Shown here piece by piece: positions 20,420 through 34,125 of a stretch of DNA of 64,000 bases. Made by a program: the position numbers and the translations under genes. Below the pieces are notes generated by a model. It searched no databases. It was not told the origin of the DNA and saw only the letters and a program-made list of their open reading frames with translations. Position 1 is the stretch's first letter. Every line of letters starts with the position of its first letter. This DNA comes from Alteromonas genovensis (GTDB lineage Bacteria > Pseudomonadota > Gammaproteobacteria > Enterobacterales > Alteromonadaceae), in NCBI RefSeq assembly GCF_010500895.1, contig NZ_JAAAWO010000015.1, positions 1-64,000 of the forward strand, written 5' to 3'.

Positions 20420-20674
20420 TGTAATCTAACGGCGTAGTTTGTTGTTGCCCTTGTAGGCTTACAAACTAAATAACAAGAATAATAATAAAATACCCCACGG
20501 AAGATTGGATAAAGCGCCAAGAAGGCCAAAAACAAAAATAGCGCTCTGCTAAAAAAAACAATAAGGGGAGCACAGCTAGGGAAGCATATAACACAAAGAT
20601 GTGTAAATAACGGGAGAGGTGTCATCTGACACTCATTCAAAATAAGGTGATGGTGCAAACCATCGCCTTTTTTT
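20420..20674 (+). ncRNA. Candidate small RNA between cytochrome c4 and a methyltransferase
   Basis: The stretch from just after the promoter at 20385-20413 to the terminator at 20646-20674 has no convincing reading frame. It contains a second small hairpin (GTGTCA/TGACAC near 20617-20630) shortly before the terminator. A ~250-nt Hfq-type sRNA or a processed cytochrome c4 3' UTR would both fit. This is an inference from signals only; I do not recognise an sRNA family. Confidence 0.3.
20646..20674 (+). terminator. Rho-independent terminator
   Basis: The stem GGTGATGGT/ACCATCGCC (20646-20654 with 20659-20667, one G-T pair) with a GCAA tetraloop is followed by seven T, C and more T. Confidence 0.75.
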
Positions 20675-20745
20675 CTTTTTATTTCCTGGGCTTTTATTTG
20701 GTAATATCTCTTACAGAAGTAATAACAGCGTTTCACTAAAATCCT

Positions 20746-21378
20746 ATGCGATGTCCTCTGTGCTCTACCTCCGCTGTAACTCCTTTTTTTACAGACAAGA
20801 AAAGACCGTATTTACAATGCAGTGAATGTTATCTTGTATTTGTACATCCCGACTTTCTACCTAGTGCATATACCGAGAAAAGTGAATACGATAAACACGA
20901 AAACAGTTTTGACGATGATGGTTATAAACAGTTTTTACGTAAACTTATAAACCCTCTTCTATCACTTATAAATACTGGCGAAACAGCATTGGATTTTGGA
21001 TGTGGCCCAGCAGCGGTACTTGCAAAAATGTTGGAAGGTGAAGGATTAAATGTCGACATTTACGATCCTTTCTATGCCCCCTTCGAGGAGGTGTTAAACC
21101 GCAGCTTTGACGTCATTACATGTACCGAAGCGATAGAACACTTCCACCACCCCGCAAAAGAGTGGTCCATATTAACGAGCATGCTAAATCCTAATGGTAT
21201 TCTGGCCATTATGACAAAAAGAGTGATTGATAAAGAACGTTTTGCAACGTGGCATTATAAGAACGACCCAACGCATGTGAGCTTTTTCAGTGAACGTACC
21301 TTTTCTTATCTTGCTCGACGTGATGGTTTTGATATCAAATTCCCCAGTAGTGATGTCGTTTTGATGAGGAAGCTTTAA
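20746..21378 (+). CDS. Class I SAM-dependent methyltransferase with zinc ribbon
   Basis: This 210-residue protein begins with a probable zinc ribbon (CPLC at 3-6, CSEC at 25-28) and continues as a class I SAM methyltransferase with motif I ALDFGCGPAA (81-90) and EAIEHFHHP. The fold resembles Methyltransf_23/UbiG-like proteins; the substrate is unknown. The ribbon plus MTase layout recalls RlmA-type rRNA methyltransferases, but similarity outside the motifs is not evident. No clear ribosome site precedes the ATG. It sits between the cytochrome c4 and yihI genes. Confidence 0.75.
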   Translation: MRCPLCSTSAVTPFFTDKKRPYLQCSECYLVFVHPDFLPSAYTEKSEYDKHENSFDDDGYKQFLRKLINPLLSLINTGETALDFGCGPAAVLAKMLEGEGLNVDIYDPFYAPFEEVLNRSFDVITCTEAIEHFHHPAKEWSILTSMLNPNGILAIMTKRVIDKERFATWHYKNDPTHVSFFSERTFSYLARRDGFDIKFPSSDVVLMRKL

Positions 21379-21431
21379 GCAATTCGCGCTATAATAGAGA
21401 AGTCTTTTACACATTCTCTTATTTGGAATAT

Positions 21432-21938
21432 ATGTCACGTTCAAAAAAATCCCGTAAAGTTGGCCTTATCGGCGTTCGTAAGGATCCAGACTTTAAGCCT
21501 AGCGAAAATCGAAAATCTGATACTCCACGTCCTAAAAAACATAAAGGCAAGCCAGCAGGCAGTCGCCATAATGTAGAGCAAGGCAAAGCGGGTGGCGGAA
21601 AAAGTAGCGAAAAGAAAGATCCGCGTTTAGGCAGTAAGAAACCTATTGCATTAGTTAAGGAAAAAGGTGTTGCACCAACGCCTACTGAAAAGAAAAAGTA
21701 TGCTACGCCTGCACAAGAGCTTGCCGCTTTAGAAGCAGATCAACGTCTTGCCGATTTGTTAGATAACCTAGATGCAGATAAAAAGCTTACTAGAGAACAG
21801 CAGCGTTACGTTGATGAAAAAATGGCTCGACATCGCGTACTGTGCGACCTACTTGGCATTGTCGATGAAGACGATGAAGAAGAGAGCGATCCGTTTGATA
21901 AGTTAGACGCTATTAAGATTGACGACTTTAAGAACTAG
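21432..21938 (+). CDS. yihI: Der GTPase-activating protein YihI
   Basis: YihI stimulates the GTPase Der/EngA and so tunes late 50S ribosome assembly. The 168-residue protein shows the family layout: a very basic, disordered N-terminus (SRSKKSRKVG, then Lys/Gly-rich to about 95) and an acidic helical C-terminal part (ELAALEADQRLADLLDNLDADKKLTREQQRYVDEKMARHRVL). Start 21432 is chosen over 21423 because family members begin at MSRSKKSRK. It is followed after 14 bases by a DUF2489 gene, a conserved pair. Confidence 0.9.
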   Translation: MSRSKKSRKVGLIGVRKDPDFKPSENRKSDTPRPKKHKGKPAGSRHNVEQGKAGGGKSSEKKDPRLGSKKPIALVKEKGVAPTPTEKKKYATPAQELAALEADQRLADLLDNLDADKKLTREQQRYVDEKMARHRVLCDLLGIVDEDDEEESDPFDKLDAIKIDDFKN

Positions 21939-21952
21939 AACGGGATATTTCA

Positions 21953-22405
21953 ATGCTGTGGGTAGTACTAACTGGTGTAGCACTAGTAGTTATTTTAGGC
22001 CTTGGTGTTTACGCAGGTAAATTGCTATTTTTGCTTAAACAGCAGGGTATTCGACAGGATAAGGCCAAGAATTCACGTATAAGCAGCATAACTGAAAGCG
22101 TGATACTTATCGCAAAGGCGATGGAGCAGCAGCAATGCGACTTATCTGAGGGCGTTATACGTATTGTTAACTTACTCAACGCGTTACCGCTGAACGAACC
22201 ACCAGATTTTAAAGCAACCTATCCACATACATATGCCTTGTTTGTAGAGATAAGTGGTTTTGCCGTGTTAGAAGCACGACAAAAGCTGTCAAAGCAAGAG
22301 CGTAGAAAGCAAGACCAGGCGAGAGAGCAGATAGAATCTGAATACGAGTCGAAAGTGTTAGATGAGTTACCTAAACTCAAACAATACTGTGAGTCAATTG
22401 CGTGA
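21953..22405 (+). CDS. DUF2489 protein, single N-terminal membrane anchor
   Basis: This 150-residue protein has one hydrophobic segment (about 2-24) followed by a charged helical cytoplasmic region (KQERRKQDQAREQIESEYESKVLDELPKL). It matches the DUF2489 family found downstream of yihI in many gammaproteobacteria. Its function is unknown; co-transcription with yihI is likely. Confidence 0.75.
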   Translation: MLWVVLTGVALVVILGLGVYAGKLLFLLKQQGIRQDKAKNSRISSITESVILIAKAMEQQQCDLSEGVIRIVNLLNALPLNEPPDFKATYPHTYALFVEISGFAVLEARQKLSKQERRKQDQAREQIESEYESKVLDELPKLKQYCESIA

Positions 22406-22485
22406 GTATTCTTTGTATACCTACTTAGTTATGGCTATACAAGTACTTAGCTGGCAATTCACCGACTAGCGAAAGCGCGTCTTCT

Positions 22486-22517
22486 AAAAAAGCAGTATTG
22501 GTATACTGCTTTTTTTG
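22486..22517. terminator. Bidirectional terminator (yihI operon / tag side)
   Basis: The perfect stem GCAGTAT/ATACTGC (22492-22498 with 22503-22509), flanked by A5 and T7, lies between the convergent DUF2489 and tag genes. Confidence 0.75.
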
Positions 22518-22632
22518 TGCCCGAGGAATTCATTTTTATTTTTAGCAGCTTGTTTGAACTGCTCAACTAAAAAGCCTGTGTATCTCTTACGAGATGAGCA
22601 TTCCTTACGTAGCCCCCCTTACTGTAGAAGCC

Positions 22633-23229
22633 TTACGTCACACTCTTTATGGCAAGCTTTGAGGTTGCTTCATAGCAATGACATCCTGTCTCATGATCGT
22701 TCACCATTCCAACTGCCTGCATAAATGCATAACAAATAGTTTCACCAACAAAGTTAAAGCCCGCCTTTTTCAATGCTTTTGACATTGCTTTAGACTCTTC
22801 TGTCGACGTTGGAACATCGTCATGAGACTGCCAATTATTCACTAGTGTCTTTCCATCTGTAAATTGCCAAATATACTGATTAAAAGGCTGCGACTTTTCT
22901 ATCTCCAAAAAGGCTTTTGCATTTCGAATGATAGACTTAATTTTTAGTCTGTTTCTCACAATACCGGTATCGTGCATTAACCTTTCTACGTCGTCTTCAG
23001 TCATTTGGGCAATAGCGCTTGGCTCAAAATTATAGAAAGCGCGCTCGTAGTTTTTTTGCTTCTTAAGAATGGTAAGCCAGGATAAGCCGGCTTGTTGGCC
23101 GTCGAGGCACAATTTAGCAAATAACGCCTGACTATTGGTTTCTGGTATGCCCCACTCATTGTCGTGATATGCCTGGTAAATAGGGTCATCAGTCACCCAC
23201 GCACACCGCTTTACTGCGTTACTTGCCAT
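22633..23229 (-). CDS. tag: DNA-3-methyladenine glycosylase I
   Basis: Tag excises 3-methyladenine from alkylated DNA. The 198-residue protein has the family start RCAWVTDDPIYQAYHDNEWG and the C-terminal HETGCHC segment; together these give the Cys/His zinc-snap residues, and QQAGLSWLTIL is present. ATG 23229 is used; an in-frame TTG lies just before it. It is divergent from glyQ across 131 bp. Confidence 0.94.
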   Translation of the reverse strand: MASNAVKRCAWVTDDPIYQAYHDNEWGIPETNSQALFAKLCLDGQQAGLSWLTILKKQKNYERAFYNFEPSAIAQMTEDDVERLMHDTGIVRNRLKIKSIIRNAKAFLEIEKSQPFNQYIWQFTDGKTLVNNWQSHDDVPTSTEESKAMSKALKKAGFNFVGETICYAFMQAVGMVNDHETGCHCYEATSKLAIKSVT

Positions 23230-23360
23230 CAAATATTAAATCCTTGTTGTAATACCGGCTTTCTAGGCTTTTTTTCACCCGTTACACCTACATACTCCGC
23301 GTCACAAATTGTATACTAAGCCATCTTTTTTATGACAGCTAACTAATAAGCAGCGGATGT

Positions 23361-24266
23361 ATGCAGAAATACGATATTAAAACCTTTCAAGGGTTAATCC
23401 TAGCGCTTCAAGACTACTGGGCGCGTCAAGGCTGCGTAATAATACAGCCTTTAGATATGGAAGTGGGTGCAGGCACATTTCACCCTATGACATTCCTACG
23501 CTCGTTAGGTCCTGAGCCAATGAGCAGTGCTTATGTTCAGCCATGTCGTCGACCTACAGACGGTCGCTATGGTGAGAACCCGAATCGCCTACAGCATTAC
23601 TATCAGTTCCAGGTGATGCTAAAGCCCTCACCTGATAATATTCAAGAATTGTATCTGGGATCTTTGAAAGAATTAGGTTTCGACCCACTTGTACATGATA
23701 TTCGTTTTGTTGAAGACAACTGGGAATCACCAACACTTGGCGCATGGGGCTTAGGCTGGGAAGTGTGGCTAAATGGTATGGAAGTCACTCAGTTTACCTA
23801 TTTCCAACAAGTTGGCGGTATCGAGTGTAAGCCTGTTACCGGAGAGATCACTTACGGCTTAGAACGTTTAGCCATGTACGTGCAGGGCGTAGACAGTATT
23901 TACGACCTCGTGTGGACAGATGGCCCTCTTGGTAAAGTGACCTACAGAGATGTGTTCCATCAAAACGAAGTTGAGCAATCAACGTATAATTTTGAACATG
24001 CCAATGTAGAGGCATTGTTTAGAACGTTTGATGAATGTGAGGCGCAGAGCGAGATTTTGATTGAAAACAATCTTCCTTTGCCGGCTTACGAACAGGTTAT
24101 GAAAGCGTCTCAAGCGTTTAATCTACTAGACGCTCGTCACGCTATATCAGTAACTGAAAGGCAGCGTTACATTCTACGAGTACGTGCGTTAGCAAAGGCG
24201 TGTGCTGAAAGTTATTACCAAGCTCGCGAAGCATTAGGCTTTCCGCTTTGCAACAAGGAGGCATAG
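23361..24266 (+). CDS. glyQ: Glycyl-tRNA synthetase alpha subunit
   Basis: This is the catalytic alpha subunit of the bacterial alpha2beta2 glycyl-tRNA synthetase (class II). At 301 residues it is full length, starting with [19 protein letters not shown] and carrying the class II motif 2 region [18 protein letters not shown]. glyS follows 2 bases after the stop, with its ribosome site (AGGAGG, 24256-24261) inside the glyQ end. Confidence 0.97.
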   Translation: MQKYDIKTFQGLILALQDYWARQGCVIIQPLDMEVGAGTFHPMTFLRSLGPEPMSSAYVQPCRRPTDGRYGENPNRLQHYYQFQVMLKPSPDNIQELYLGSLKELGFDPLVHDIRFVEDNWESPTLGAWGLGWEVWLNGMEVTQFTYFQQVGGIECKPVTGEITYGLERLAMYVQGVDSIYDLVWTDGPLGKVTYRDVFHQNEVEQSTYNFEHANVEALFRTFDECEAQSEILIENNLPLPAYEQVMKASQAFNLLDARHAISVTERQRYILRVRALAKACAESYYQAREALGFPLCNKEA

Positions 24267-24268
24267 GC

Positions 24269-26347
24269 GTGCGTACGGAAAATTGTTTAGTTGAATTAGG
24301 AACTGAAGAGCTACCACCAAAGGCACTTAAAACACTTGGTGAAGCATTTGCTCAACAGTTTGAATTAGCACTTACCACTGCCAACCTTCCTTTTGGTTCA
24401 GTAAGCTGGTTCGCCGCGCCTAGGCGTTTAGCGGTTTATGTTTCTGACTTGGCAGAAGGTCAAGAAGATAAAGTCGTTGAAAAAAGAGGCCCAGCGGTAA
24501 GCGCAGCCTTCGATGCAGATGGCAACCCCACTAAAGCGGCACAAGGCTGGGCACGTGGCAATGGAATTGACGTTGCTGATGCAGAGCGTCTGGTCACAGA
24601 CAAAGGCGAATGGTTGCTGTATAAGGCACACGTTCCAGGTCAAGGTGTAAGTACCCTTCTTGAGGGTTTAGTCAATCAGGCCATAAGCAAACTACCTATT
24701 CCAAAGCCTATGCGATGGGGTAGTCATAGCACGCAATTCATTCGCCCTGTCCATACGCTTTGCGTACTTTATGGCAGCGAAGTTATCAATATCAGCACCC
24801 TTGGTTTAGCAAGTAGCAGAACCGTACAGGGACACCGCTTCCACGGCGAAGCTCGATTCGAGCTTGATCATGCTGATAATTATGCAACGGCTCTTGAGTC
24901 GCAATATGTCATTGCAGACTTTGAAGCGCGTAAAGCGAAAACTCGTCAACAGTTAGAAGACGCTGCTGCAGCGTTATCCCTAAAGCCGGACTATGATGAA
25001 GCTTTATTGGAAGAGATTGCTTCACTTGTTGAATGGCCAGTGGTGATGCAGGCAGGGTTTGATGAGGGCTTCCTAGCGGTACCAAAAGAAGCGCTCATCT
25101 ATACGATGAAAGACGACCAAAAATATGTTCCTCTTCTTGACGCCAATGGCGACTTGGTGAATACCTTTCTATTTGTGAGTAATATTGAAAGTAGCGATCC
25201 TATTCAGGTCATTTCAGGCAATGAAAAGGTTATCCGCCCTCGCCTAGCTGATGCTGAGTTCTTCTATAACAGCGATAGAAAAGTATCCTTAGAGAGCCGT
25301 CTTAATAGCCTTGGCACCGTGCTATTTCAAAAGCAGCTCGGTACGCTTAAAGAAAAATCAGAGCGCATCTCTGTGCTGTCAGGCTTTATTGCAGCACAAA
25401 TAAATGCAGACGAAGCACATGCGACTCGTGCCGGACTGCTAGCTAAAGCAGACCTCATGTCTAACATGGTTATGGAATTTCCAGACGTACAGGGCGTAAT
25501 GGGAAAATACTATGCCTTAAACGACAATGAGCACTCTGACGTTGCACAAGCCCTATATGAACAGTATATGCCTCGTTTCGCCGGTGATACTCTTCCGAGT
25601 AACGGCGTCAGCGCCTCGGTAGCGCTTGCTGATAAGCTAGATACCTTAGTTGGTATATTTGGTATTGGCCAGCTGCCTAAAGGTGACAAAGACCCATTTG
25701 CCCTTCGCCGTGCAGCCATTGGTGTACTGCGTATTATCACAGAGTTATCACTTCCACTTGATTTAACTACATTAGTAACAAAATCAATTGAAGTTTATGG
25801 AGAAAAACTTTCAAATGACAAAGCACACTCACAGGTTGTAGATTTTGTCCTTGGTCGTTTTACAGCATTACTTCAGGATAAGCAGATAGCGATTGATGTT
25901 ATTCAGTCGGTCGCGGCAAGACGCCCTACTAAGCCAGCTGACTACCTTGCGCGAATTAATGCTGTGGCTCTATTTAAATCGTTAGATGAGTCTGAAGCTC
26001 TAGCGGCAGCAAATAAACGCGTAGCGAATATTCTGGCAAAGCAACATGTCGATATTGACGCTACAGTACACATTAATGATGCCCTTCTTTCAGAAACATC
26101 AGAAAAAGCGTTATTTGAAGCACTGACTGAGTCAGAAGAGAAAGTGAGTGATGCGCTTGGTTCGCAAGATTACACGGCTATTCTTACCACTCTTGCAACG
26201 CTGCGTGTCGCTATTGATGATTTCTTCGATAACGTTATGGTCATGGCAGAAGACGATGCGGTTAAGAAAAACAGACTTGCGTTGTTGACGCTTTTAAGGC
26301 AACTTTTCCTTACTACCGCAGATATTTCTATACTTGCGAAGTCTTAG
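24269..26347 (+). CDS. glyS: Glycyl-tRNA synthetase beta subunit
   Basis: This 692-residue beta subunit binds and positions tRNAGly. It begins [17 protein letters not shown] and contains the HD-like region ([24 protein letters not shown]) and a C-terminal anticodon-binding/DALR domain. The GTG at 24269, with AGGAGG 7 bases upstream, is chosen over the longer open frame beginning at 24248 inside glyQ. Confidence 0.97.
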   Translation: MRTENCLVELGTEELPPKALKTLGEAFAQQFELALTTANLPFGSVSWFAAPRRLAVYVSDLAEGQEDKVVEKRGPAVSAAFDADGNPTKAAQGWARGNGIDVADAERLVTDKGEWLLYKAHVPGQGVSTLLEGLVNQAISKLPIPKPMRWGSHSTQFIRPVHTLCVLYGSEVINISTLGLASSRTVQGHRFHGEARFELDHADNYATALESQYVIADFEARKAKTRQQLEDAAAALSLKPDYDEALLEEIASLVEWPVVMQAGFDEGFLAVPKEALIYTMKDDQKYVPLLDANGDLVNTFLFVSNIESSDPIQVISGNEKVIRPRLADAEFFYNSDRKVSLESRLNSLGTVLFQKQLGTLKEKSERISVLSGFIAAQINADEAHATRAGLLAKADLMSNMVMEFPDVQGVMGKYYALNDNEHSDVAQALYEQYMPRFAGDTLPSNGVSASVALADKLDTLVGIFGIGQLPKGDKDPFALRRAAIGVLRIITELSLPLDLTTLVTKSIEVYGEKLSNDKAHSQVVDFVLGRFTALLQDKQIAIDVIQSVAARRPTKPADYLARINAVALFKSLDESEALAAANKRVANILAKQHVDIDATVHINDALLSETSEKALFEALTESEEKVSDALGSQDYTAILTTLATLRVAIDDFFDNVMVMAEDDAVKKNRLALLTLLRQLFLTTADISILAKS

Positions 26348-26388
26348 GCTAAATTTATGAGATAACAATATCTCGTAAAGTGAAATTA

Positions 26389-26415
26389 AAAGCCCGACTC
26401 TGTTGGGCTTTTTTA
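26389..26415 (+). terminator. Terminator after glyS
   Basis: The stem AGCCCGAC/GTTGGGCT (26391-26398 with 26402-26409, one G-T pair) is followed by six T. It lies before the orphan lipoprotein gene. Confidence 0.75.
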
Positions 26416-26429
26416 TATCTGGAGTATTA

Positions 26430-26888
26430 GTGAAAAAGTTATTGTCAGTTTTATTGTGTTGTCTTTCACTCTCAGCGTGTTCAAGCAAAGGTGGGTTTAG
26501 CATTCCAGAGCTCCCATCTTCATCACCTGCTATAGAGTTTGAGAATATGTATCTCAGAGGGGTTTTTAATTGGTGGGAAGCCGACCCTAGCTATAAATTT
26601 ACCCGTAAAGGGGTTGATAACAATGAAGCAGCATGGTCAGTTGATGTTGAGTTAATTGCAGATGGGCAACCTTACGACTTCAGATTATCTGATGCTAATT
26701 GGACGCCTTCACAAAGCTGTGGAGGCAAGTACAAAGGTCAACCTGTAATGTTAGGCACAACAGTTTACTTAGCCTGTGAGCAAGGCTCAGAGAACCTTCA
26801 ATTCACTCCATCATCTACTGGTATGTATCGCTTTGTTATTCGTCACGCTGGCTCAAAAGAAGTGGCACTTAAAGTGACTCAAATATAG
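26430..26888 (+). CDS. Orphan lipoprotein, possibly carbohydrate-binding
   Basis: This 152-residue protein has a lipoprotein signal peptide with lipobox LSAC (lipidated C17). The mature part includes YLRGVFNWWEADPSYKF and FRLSDANWTPSQSCGG, which loosely recall starch-binding/pullulanase-type beta-sandwich modules (a W-rich strand followed by a 'D..W' strand). That resemblance is weak and by eye. GTG 26430 is used, with CTGGAG about 7 bases upstream. It is monocistronic between the glyS terminator and a bidirectional terminator shared with gyrB. Confidence 0.7.
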   Translation: MKKLLSVLLCCLSLSACSSKGGFSIPELPSSSPAIEFENMYLRGVFNWWEADPSYKFTRKGVDNNEAAWSVDVELIADGQPYDFRLSDANWTPSQSCGGKYKGQPVMLGTTVYLACEQGSENLQFTPSSTGMYRFVIRHAGSKEVALKVTQI

Positions 26889-26932
26889 CATTGGCTTTTT
26901 CTTTCACCAGCTTATCTATTTCTTTTTTTCAC

Positions 26933-26966
26933 AAAAAAAGGCGATTTTAATAAATCGCCTTTTTTA
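26933..26966. terminator. Bidirectional terminator between lipoprotein gene and gyrB
   Basis: The perfect stem GGCGATTT/AAATCGCC (26940-26947 with 26952-26959), flanked by A7 and T6, serves both convergent transcripts. Confidence 0.8.
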
Positions 26967-27042
26967 TTTTAACGCCATCTAAAGCTGAAGTACTTTGCTT
27001 TAGCAAACGGTGTTACTTTTTGACTAGGGTTAAACCAACAAC

Positions 27043-30560
<3,518 letters not shown>

Positions 30561-30674
30561 AATAGAACTCTAAAGGGAATAAAAGCGATACATTGATAAC
30601 CAATGCACCGCTCTATCGATAGCAATTAAAATAATGCTGTAGGCCTTAAATTAATGTTGTTACTTTCTGCAATG

Positions 30675-31775
30675 CTACAAACGCATAGGCATGATGACAT
30701 AAAGCGCAGCGTCATCGGCATTATCTTCAATTAACGCACTCGCATTTGAATCAGACAGGCTAACCTTAACCATATCTGAATTTAAAGAATTCAATACATC
30801 AATGAGGTACGCAACGTTGAAGCCAATTTCAAGGTCATCGCCTTCGTACTGCACGTCTACGTTTTCCTCAGCCTCTTCTTGCTCTGGGTTGTTGGCCGTA
30901 ATTTTCAGCTCGCCAGTAGCAAGATTTAAGCGAACGCCTCTGAATTTTTCATTCGATAGAATTGCTGCGCGTGAAAAAGCTTCTTTTAACACCGCTTTGC
31001 TGGCAATAATTTCTTTGTCGCCATTTTGAGGAAGTACCCTACGATAATCAGGGAAACGCCCGTCTACTAATTTTGACGTAAAAATAAAGTCATTTGAAAA
31101 TATACGAAGATGATTGGCACCAATCTGCACCTTTAACGATTTATCATCGTCAGAGATTAACCGAGAAATTTCTAATACGCCCTTTCTAGGAATAATGACT
31201 TGGCGTGCCGGTAATGCAGTTTCATAGTTAAGACGACAAAGCGCTAATCTATGGCCATCTGTCGCCACTGTGCGAATGACATTTTCCTCGGTCTCTAGCG
31301 ACATTCCATTCAAATAATAGCGCACGTCTTGCTGCGCCATTGAAAAACTAGTCGAATCGATTAGACGTTTAAGGTCACTGCAAGACAGTTCGAACTCAAC
31401 CTCACCTTCCCAGTCTTCCAAATTTGGATAGTCGCTGGCAGACAAAGTGGATAGAGTGTAACGACCGCGGCCAGCTCTAATGAGTGCTTTACTGCCATCG
31501 ATGGAGAAGTGAATATCAGTACCTTCAGAAATGCCACGAATAATATCAAAAAGCTTTTTGGCAGGTACGGTAATTTCCCCTTCGGTAAATTCAGATTCAA
31601 GCTTAATGCTTGAAATAAGCTCAACCTCTAAATCTGTACCGGTTAACCACAATGCGCCTTCGCTAACTTTAATCAGTACGTTAGATAAAATAGGCAACGT
31701 GTGTCTACGCTCAACAGCACCAGACACGAGTTGGAGGGGTTGTAAAAACTGTTCGCGGCTTATAGTAAATTTCAT
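30675..31775 (-). CDS. dnaN: DNA polymerase III beta sliding clamp
   Basis: The 366-residue clamp has the usual three repeated domains and the terminal VIMPMRL peptide of this family. It encircles DNA and tethers polymerase III and other partners. It lies 33 bases after dnaA on the same strand; recF follows after 114 bases. Confidence 0.98.
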   Translation of the reverse strand: MKFTISREQFLQPLQLVSGAVERRHTLPILSNVLIKVSEGALWLTGTDLEVELISSIKLESEFTEGEITVPAKKLFDIIRGISEGTDIHFSIDGSKALIRAGRGRYTLSTLSASDYPNLEDWEGEVEFELSCSDLKRLIDSTSFSMAQQDVRYYLNGMSLETEENVIRTVATDGHRLALCRLNYETALPARQVIIPRKGVLEISRLISDDDKSLKVQIGANHLRIFSNDFIFTSKLVDGRFPDYRRVLPQNGDKEIIASKAVLKEAFSRAAILSNEKFRGVRLNLATGELKITANNPEQEEAEENVDVQYEGDDLEIGFNVAYLIDVLNSLNSDMVKVSLSDSNASALIEDNADDAALYVIMPMRL

Positions 31776-31808
31776 CGCAGTGCTATCTCGCCTCTAAGGT
31801 CGTATTAT

Positions 31809-33536
31809 TTAGGAAGACAATGTCCTAATGAGGTTTTTATAGTCTTCTTTTATATCATGACTTTCTTCTCTTAGCTGCTCTATTTTTCTACACGCATGGA
31901 GTACCGTAGTATGGTCCCTTCCACCAAAGGCATTACCGAGTTCTGGTAAGCTGTGGTTGGTCAACTCTTTGGCCAGCGCCATTGCAACTTGACGAGGACG
32001 GGCAACACTTCTACTTCTTCGCTTAGATAAAATATCAGCTACCTTTATCTTATAATAATCTGCCACGGTTTTCTGAATATTATCAACAGTTACAAGCTTT
32101 TCTTGTAAAGCGAGGAGATCACGCAATGCCTCTCTGACAAAATCAATAGTAATGGGTCGACCGGTAAAATTAGCATTGGCAATAACCCGATTTAATGCCC
32201 CTTCTAATTCCCTAACATTAGAACGCAATCGTTTCGCAATAAAGAATGCCACTTCATTAGGGAGGTGAATGCGATTCTCTGCAGCTTTACGCATTAAGAT
32301 CGCAACCCGTGTTTCAAGTTCTGGCGGTTCGATCGCAATGGTCAAGCCCCATCCAAACCGAGATTTTAAGCGATCCTCAACGCCATCGATCTCTTTGGGA
32401 TAACGATCCGATGTCAAAATGATCTGCTGATTTCCTTCCAACAACGCATTGAAGGTATGAAAGAACTCTTCTTGGGATCGCTCTTTATTGGCAAAAAATT
32501 GAATATCATCAATAAGCAGAGCATCAACAGAGCGGTAGAAACGCTTAAAATCTTCGATAGCGTTATTCTGCAATGCTTTCACCATGTCTTGCACGAATCG
32601 TTCGGAGTGCATGTAAACAATCTTTGCGTCACCATTATTTGCAACAATACCGTTACCTACTGCATGCAATAAGTGAGTTTTACCCAAGCCGGTGCCACCA
32701 TATATAAACAGTGGGTTATATGAACCACCAGGATTATTCGCTACTTGCGTAGCGGCCGCACGAGCAAGTTGGTTTGATTTACCCTCAACAAAATTATCAA
32801 ATTGATAGGTTGGGTTGATATTGCTCTTATGCTTCATTGCCTCGGGAATAGGTACTACCCTGGGCGATGGCTGAGTACGAGGCGCAGACGCTTGATTAGC
32901 TGCTCTATTTTGCTCATGGTAACTACGGCTGCTGTTTGCATTTATACTGCTGTTCCTATCCCCAGAACTGCTATCTCCAGAGCTTCTATCACCGAAGCTT
33001 TTATCACCAGAGTTATTATCGGCAAAATCATTGCCCCTAGAGAAACCACCAATATTCTGCGGGGAATGATGTTGGTTCGTATTACTGTGACTATAAGGGT
33101 TATGAGAAGTCGGACTCTGATTAGCTGACGATTGCTGCGGTTGCGACGCAGACTGAGAATGCTCTTGTTGTATAGAACCTGATTGATTAGAACCGGGCTG
33201 AGATTGCGCGCTGTGCTGATAAGCGTTCTGACGTGGTGCAGACTTAGACATACCTGATGAAGAAGCAGAATTCTGTTGCGACGAGTTGTTGACTCGTTGA
33301 CGATTCATTACTTCAAGGTGCAATTGTGGTGCACTTTCACCTGCAAACTCACGAAGAAGACCCGTAATATTATCTAAATATTTATCTCTCACCCAATCTA
33401 AAACAAAGCGGTTCGGCGCAAAAAGAGCTACATATCCCTCTTGTTCTTCACAAACAAGCGGTCTAATCCACATACTGAATTGTTGCGTCGGTAGTTCTTG
33501 ACGCAGGCGTTCAAGACATTGGTTCCATAAGGACAT
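31809..33536 (-). CDS. dnaA: Chromosomal replication initiator DnaA
   Basis: DnaA binds DnaA boxes and melts oriC. The 575-residue protein is about 100 longer than E. coli DnaA. Domain I (1-78) and domains III-IV are normal: Walker [10 protein letters not shown] (281-289), Walker [10 protein letters not shown], and the C-terminal DNA-binding signature [18 protein letters not shown]. The extra length is in linker domain II (about 80-238), rich in Gln, Ser, Asn, His and Gly, with SGD[KR]S-like repeats near 176-196. Three DnaA-box-like sites lie upstream (33667-33897), consistent with autoregulation. Confidence 0.97.
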   Translation of the reverse strand: MSLWNQCLERLRQELPTQQFSMWIRPLVCEEQEGYVALFAPNRFVLDWVRDKYLDNITGLLREFAGESAPQLHLEVMNRQRVNNSSQQNSASSSGMSKSAPRQNAYQHSAQSQPGSNQSGSIQQEHSQSASQPQQSSANQSPTSHNPYSHSNTNQHHSPQNIGGFSRGNDFADNNSGDKSFGDRSSGDSSSGDRNSSINANSSRSYHEQNRAANQASAPRTQPSPRVVPIPEAMKHKSNINPTYQFDNFVEGKSNQLARAAATQVANNPGGSYNPLFIYGGTGLGKTHLLHAVGNGIVANNGDAKIVYMHSERFVQDMVKALQNNAIEDFKRFYRSVDALLIDDIQFFANKERSQEEFFHTFNALLEGNQQIILTSDRYPKEIDGVEDRLKSRFGWGLTIAIEPPELETRVAILMRKAAENRIHLPNEVAFFIAKRLRSNVRELEGALNRVIANANFTGRPITIDFVREALRDLLALQEKLVTVDNIQKTVADYYKIKVADILSKRRSRSVARPRQVAMALAKELTNHSLPELGNAFGGRDHTTVLHACRKIEQLREESHDIKEDYKNLIRTLSS

Positions 33537-33666
33537 GGTACGTTGTTAGCTCCCGTTGCTCGCGAAAAACCAAATAGAGTAGTGTCGACATCGCGTAAGA
33601 GGAAGCCGTGAACGTTCTTAGAAGGTATGTTGAATAATCGCGAGAAAGTAAATTATCGTTCTAGTC

Positions 33667-33897
33667 TGTGGATTATCTTATTTTATCAACAAAAAGTAAA
33701 TCCCGATCTCAGAAGATCGCCACGATCAAATTGATAACTCGTTGTAAATTAATATCTTTTCATTTAGATCAAAACGAACTTACTTTAGACTTTCTTACAC
33801 CTAAAAATAAGATAAAAGCCCTTGATCTGATCCCCACATTCATGATTGTACACACCCTATTGTGGATAACCTATGCTAGAAAAGTGGGTTATTCACA
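33667..33897. promoter_or_regulatory. DnaA-box and GATC cluster in the dnaA-rpmH gap
   Basis: Perfect DnaA boxes lie at 33861-33869 (TGTGGATAA) and 33889-33897 (TTATTCACA, opposite strand), with a near-match TGTGGATTA at 33667-33675. Six GATC sites fall at 33705-33832 in A/T-rich DNA. This fits dnaA autoregulation and SeqA/Dam sensitivity, and looks like a small second origin-like region. The 33537-34125 gap holds otherwise only the rpmH promoter. Confidence 0.6.
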
Positions 33898-33979
33898 GCC
33901 TTAATGAATTTAAATAACTCATTTCAATAAAAAATAGTAAAAATTGTTCAATTATTCTCCCCAAAAGCTACATTATGCA

Positions 33980-34008
33980 TTGACACAAGCCCCCGAGATC
34001 TCTAGAAT
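33980..34008 (+). promoter_or_regulatory. Promoter of rpmH-rnpA-yidD-yidC
   Basis: A perfect TTGACA (33980-33985), a 17-bp spacer and TAGAAT (34003-34008) lie about 117 bases before rpmH. A GATC site sits inside the spacer. Confidence 0.65.
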
Positions 34009-34125
34009 TCAGCGTCCTTTTTCGATGGGCTTTTCTGGTGATAACTCCACATTGTTTTAATAATGAAATAATGTGTTACCAAAAAACGCCTATGTTTGTA
34101 ACTAAATATAAGTGAGACTTTGGTC

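Noticed and set aside
20416..20736. 106-codon minus-strand frame after cytochrome c4
   Set aside because: It is antisense through a plus-strand terminator, has no ribosome site, and its Tyr/Cys/Phe-rich sequence matches nothing.
33668..33904. 78-codon plus-strand frame between dnaA and rpmH
   Set aside because: It overlies the DnaA boxes and has no family features or ribosome site.
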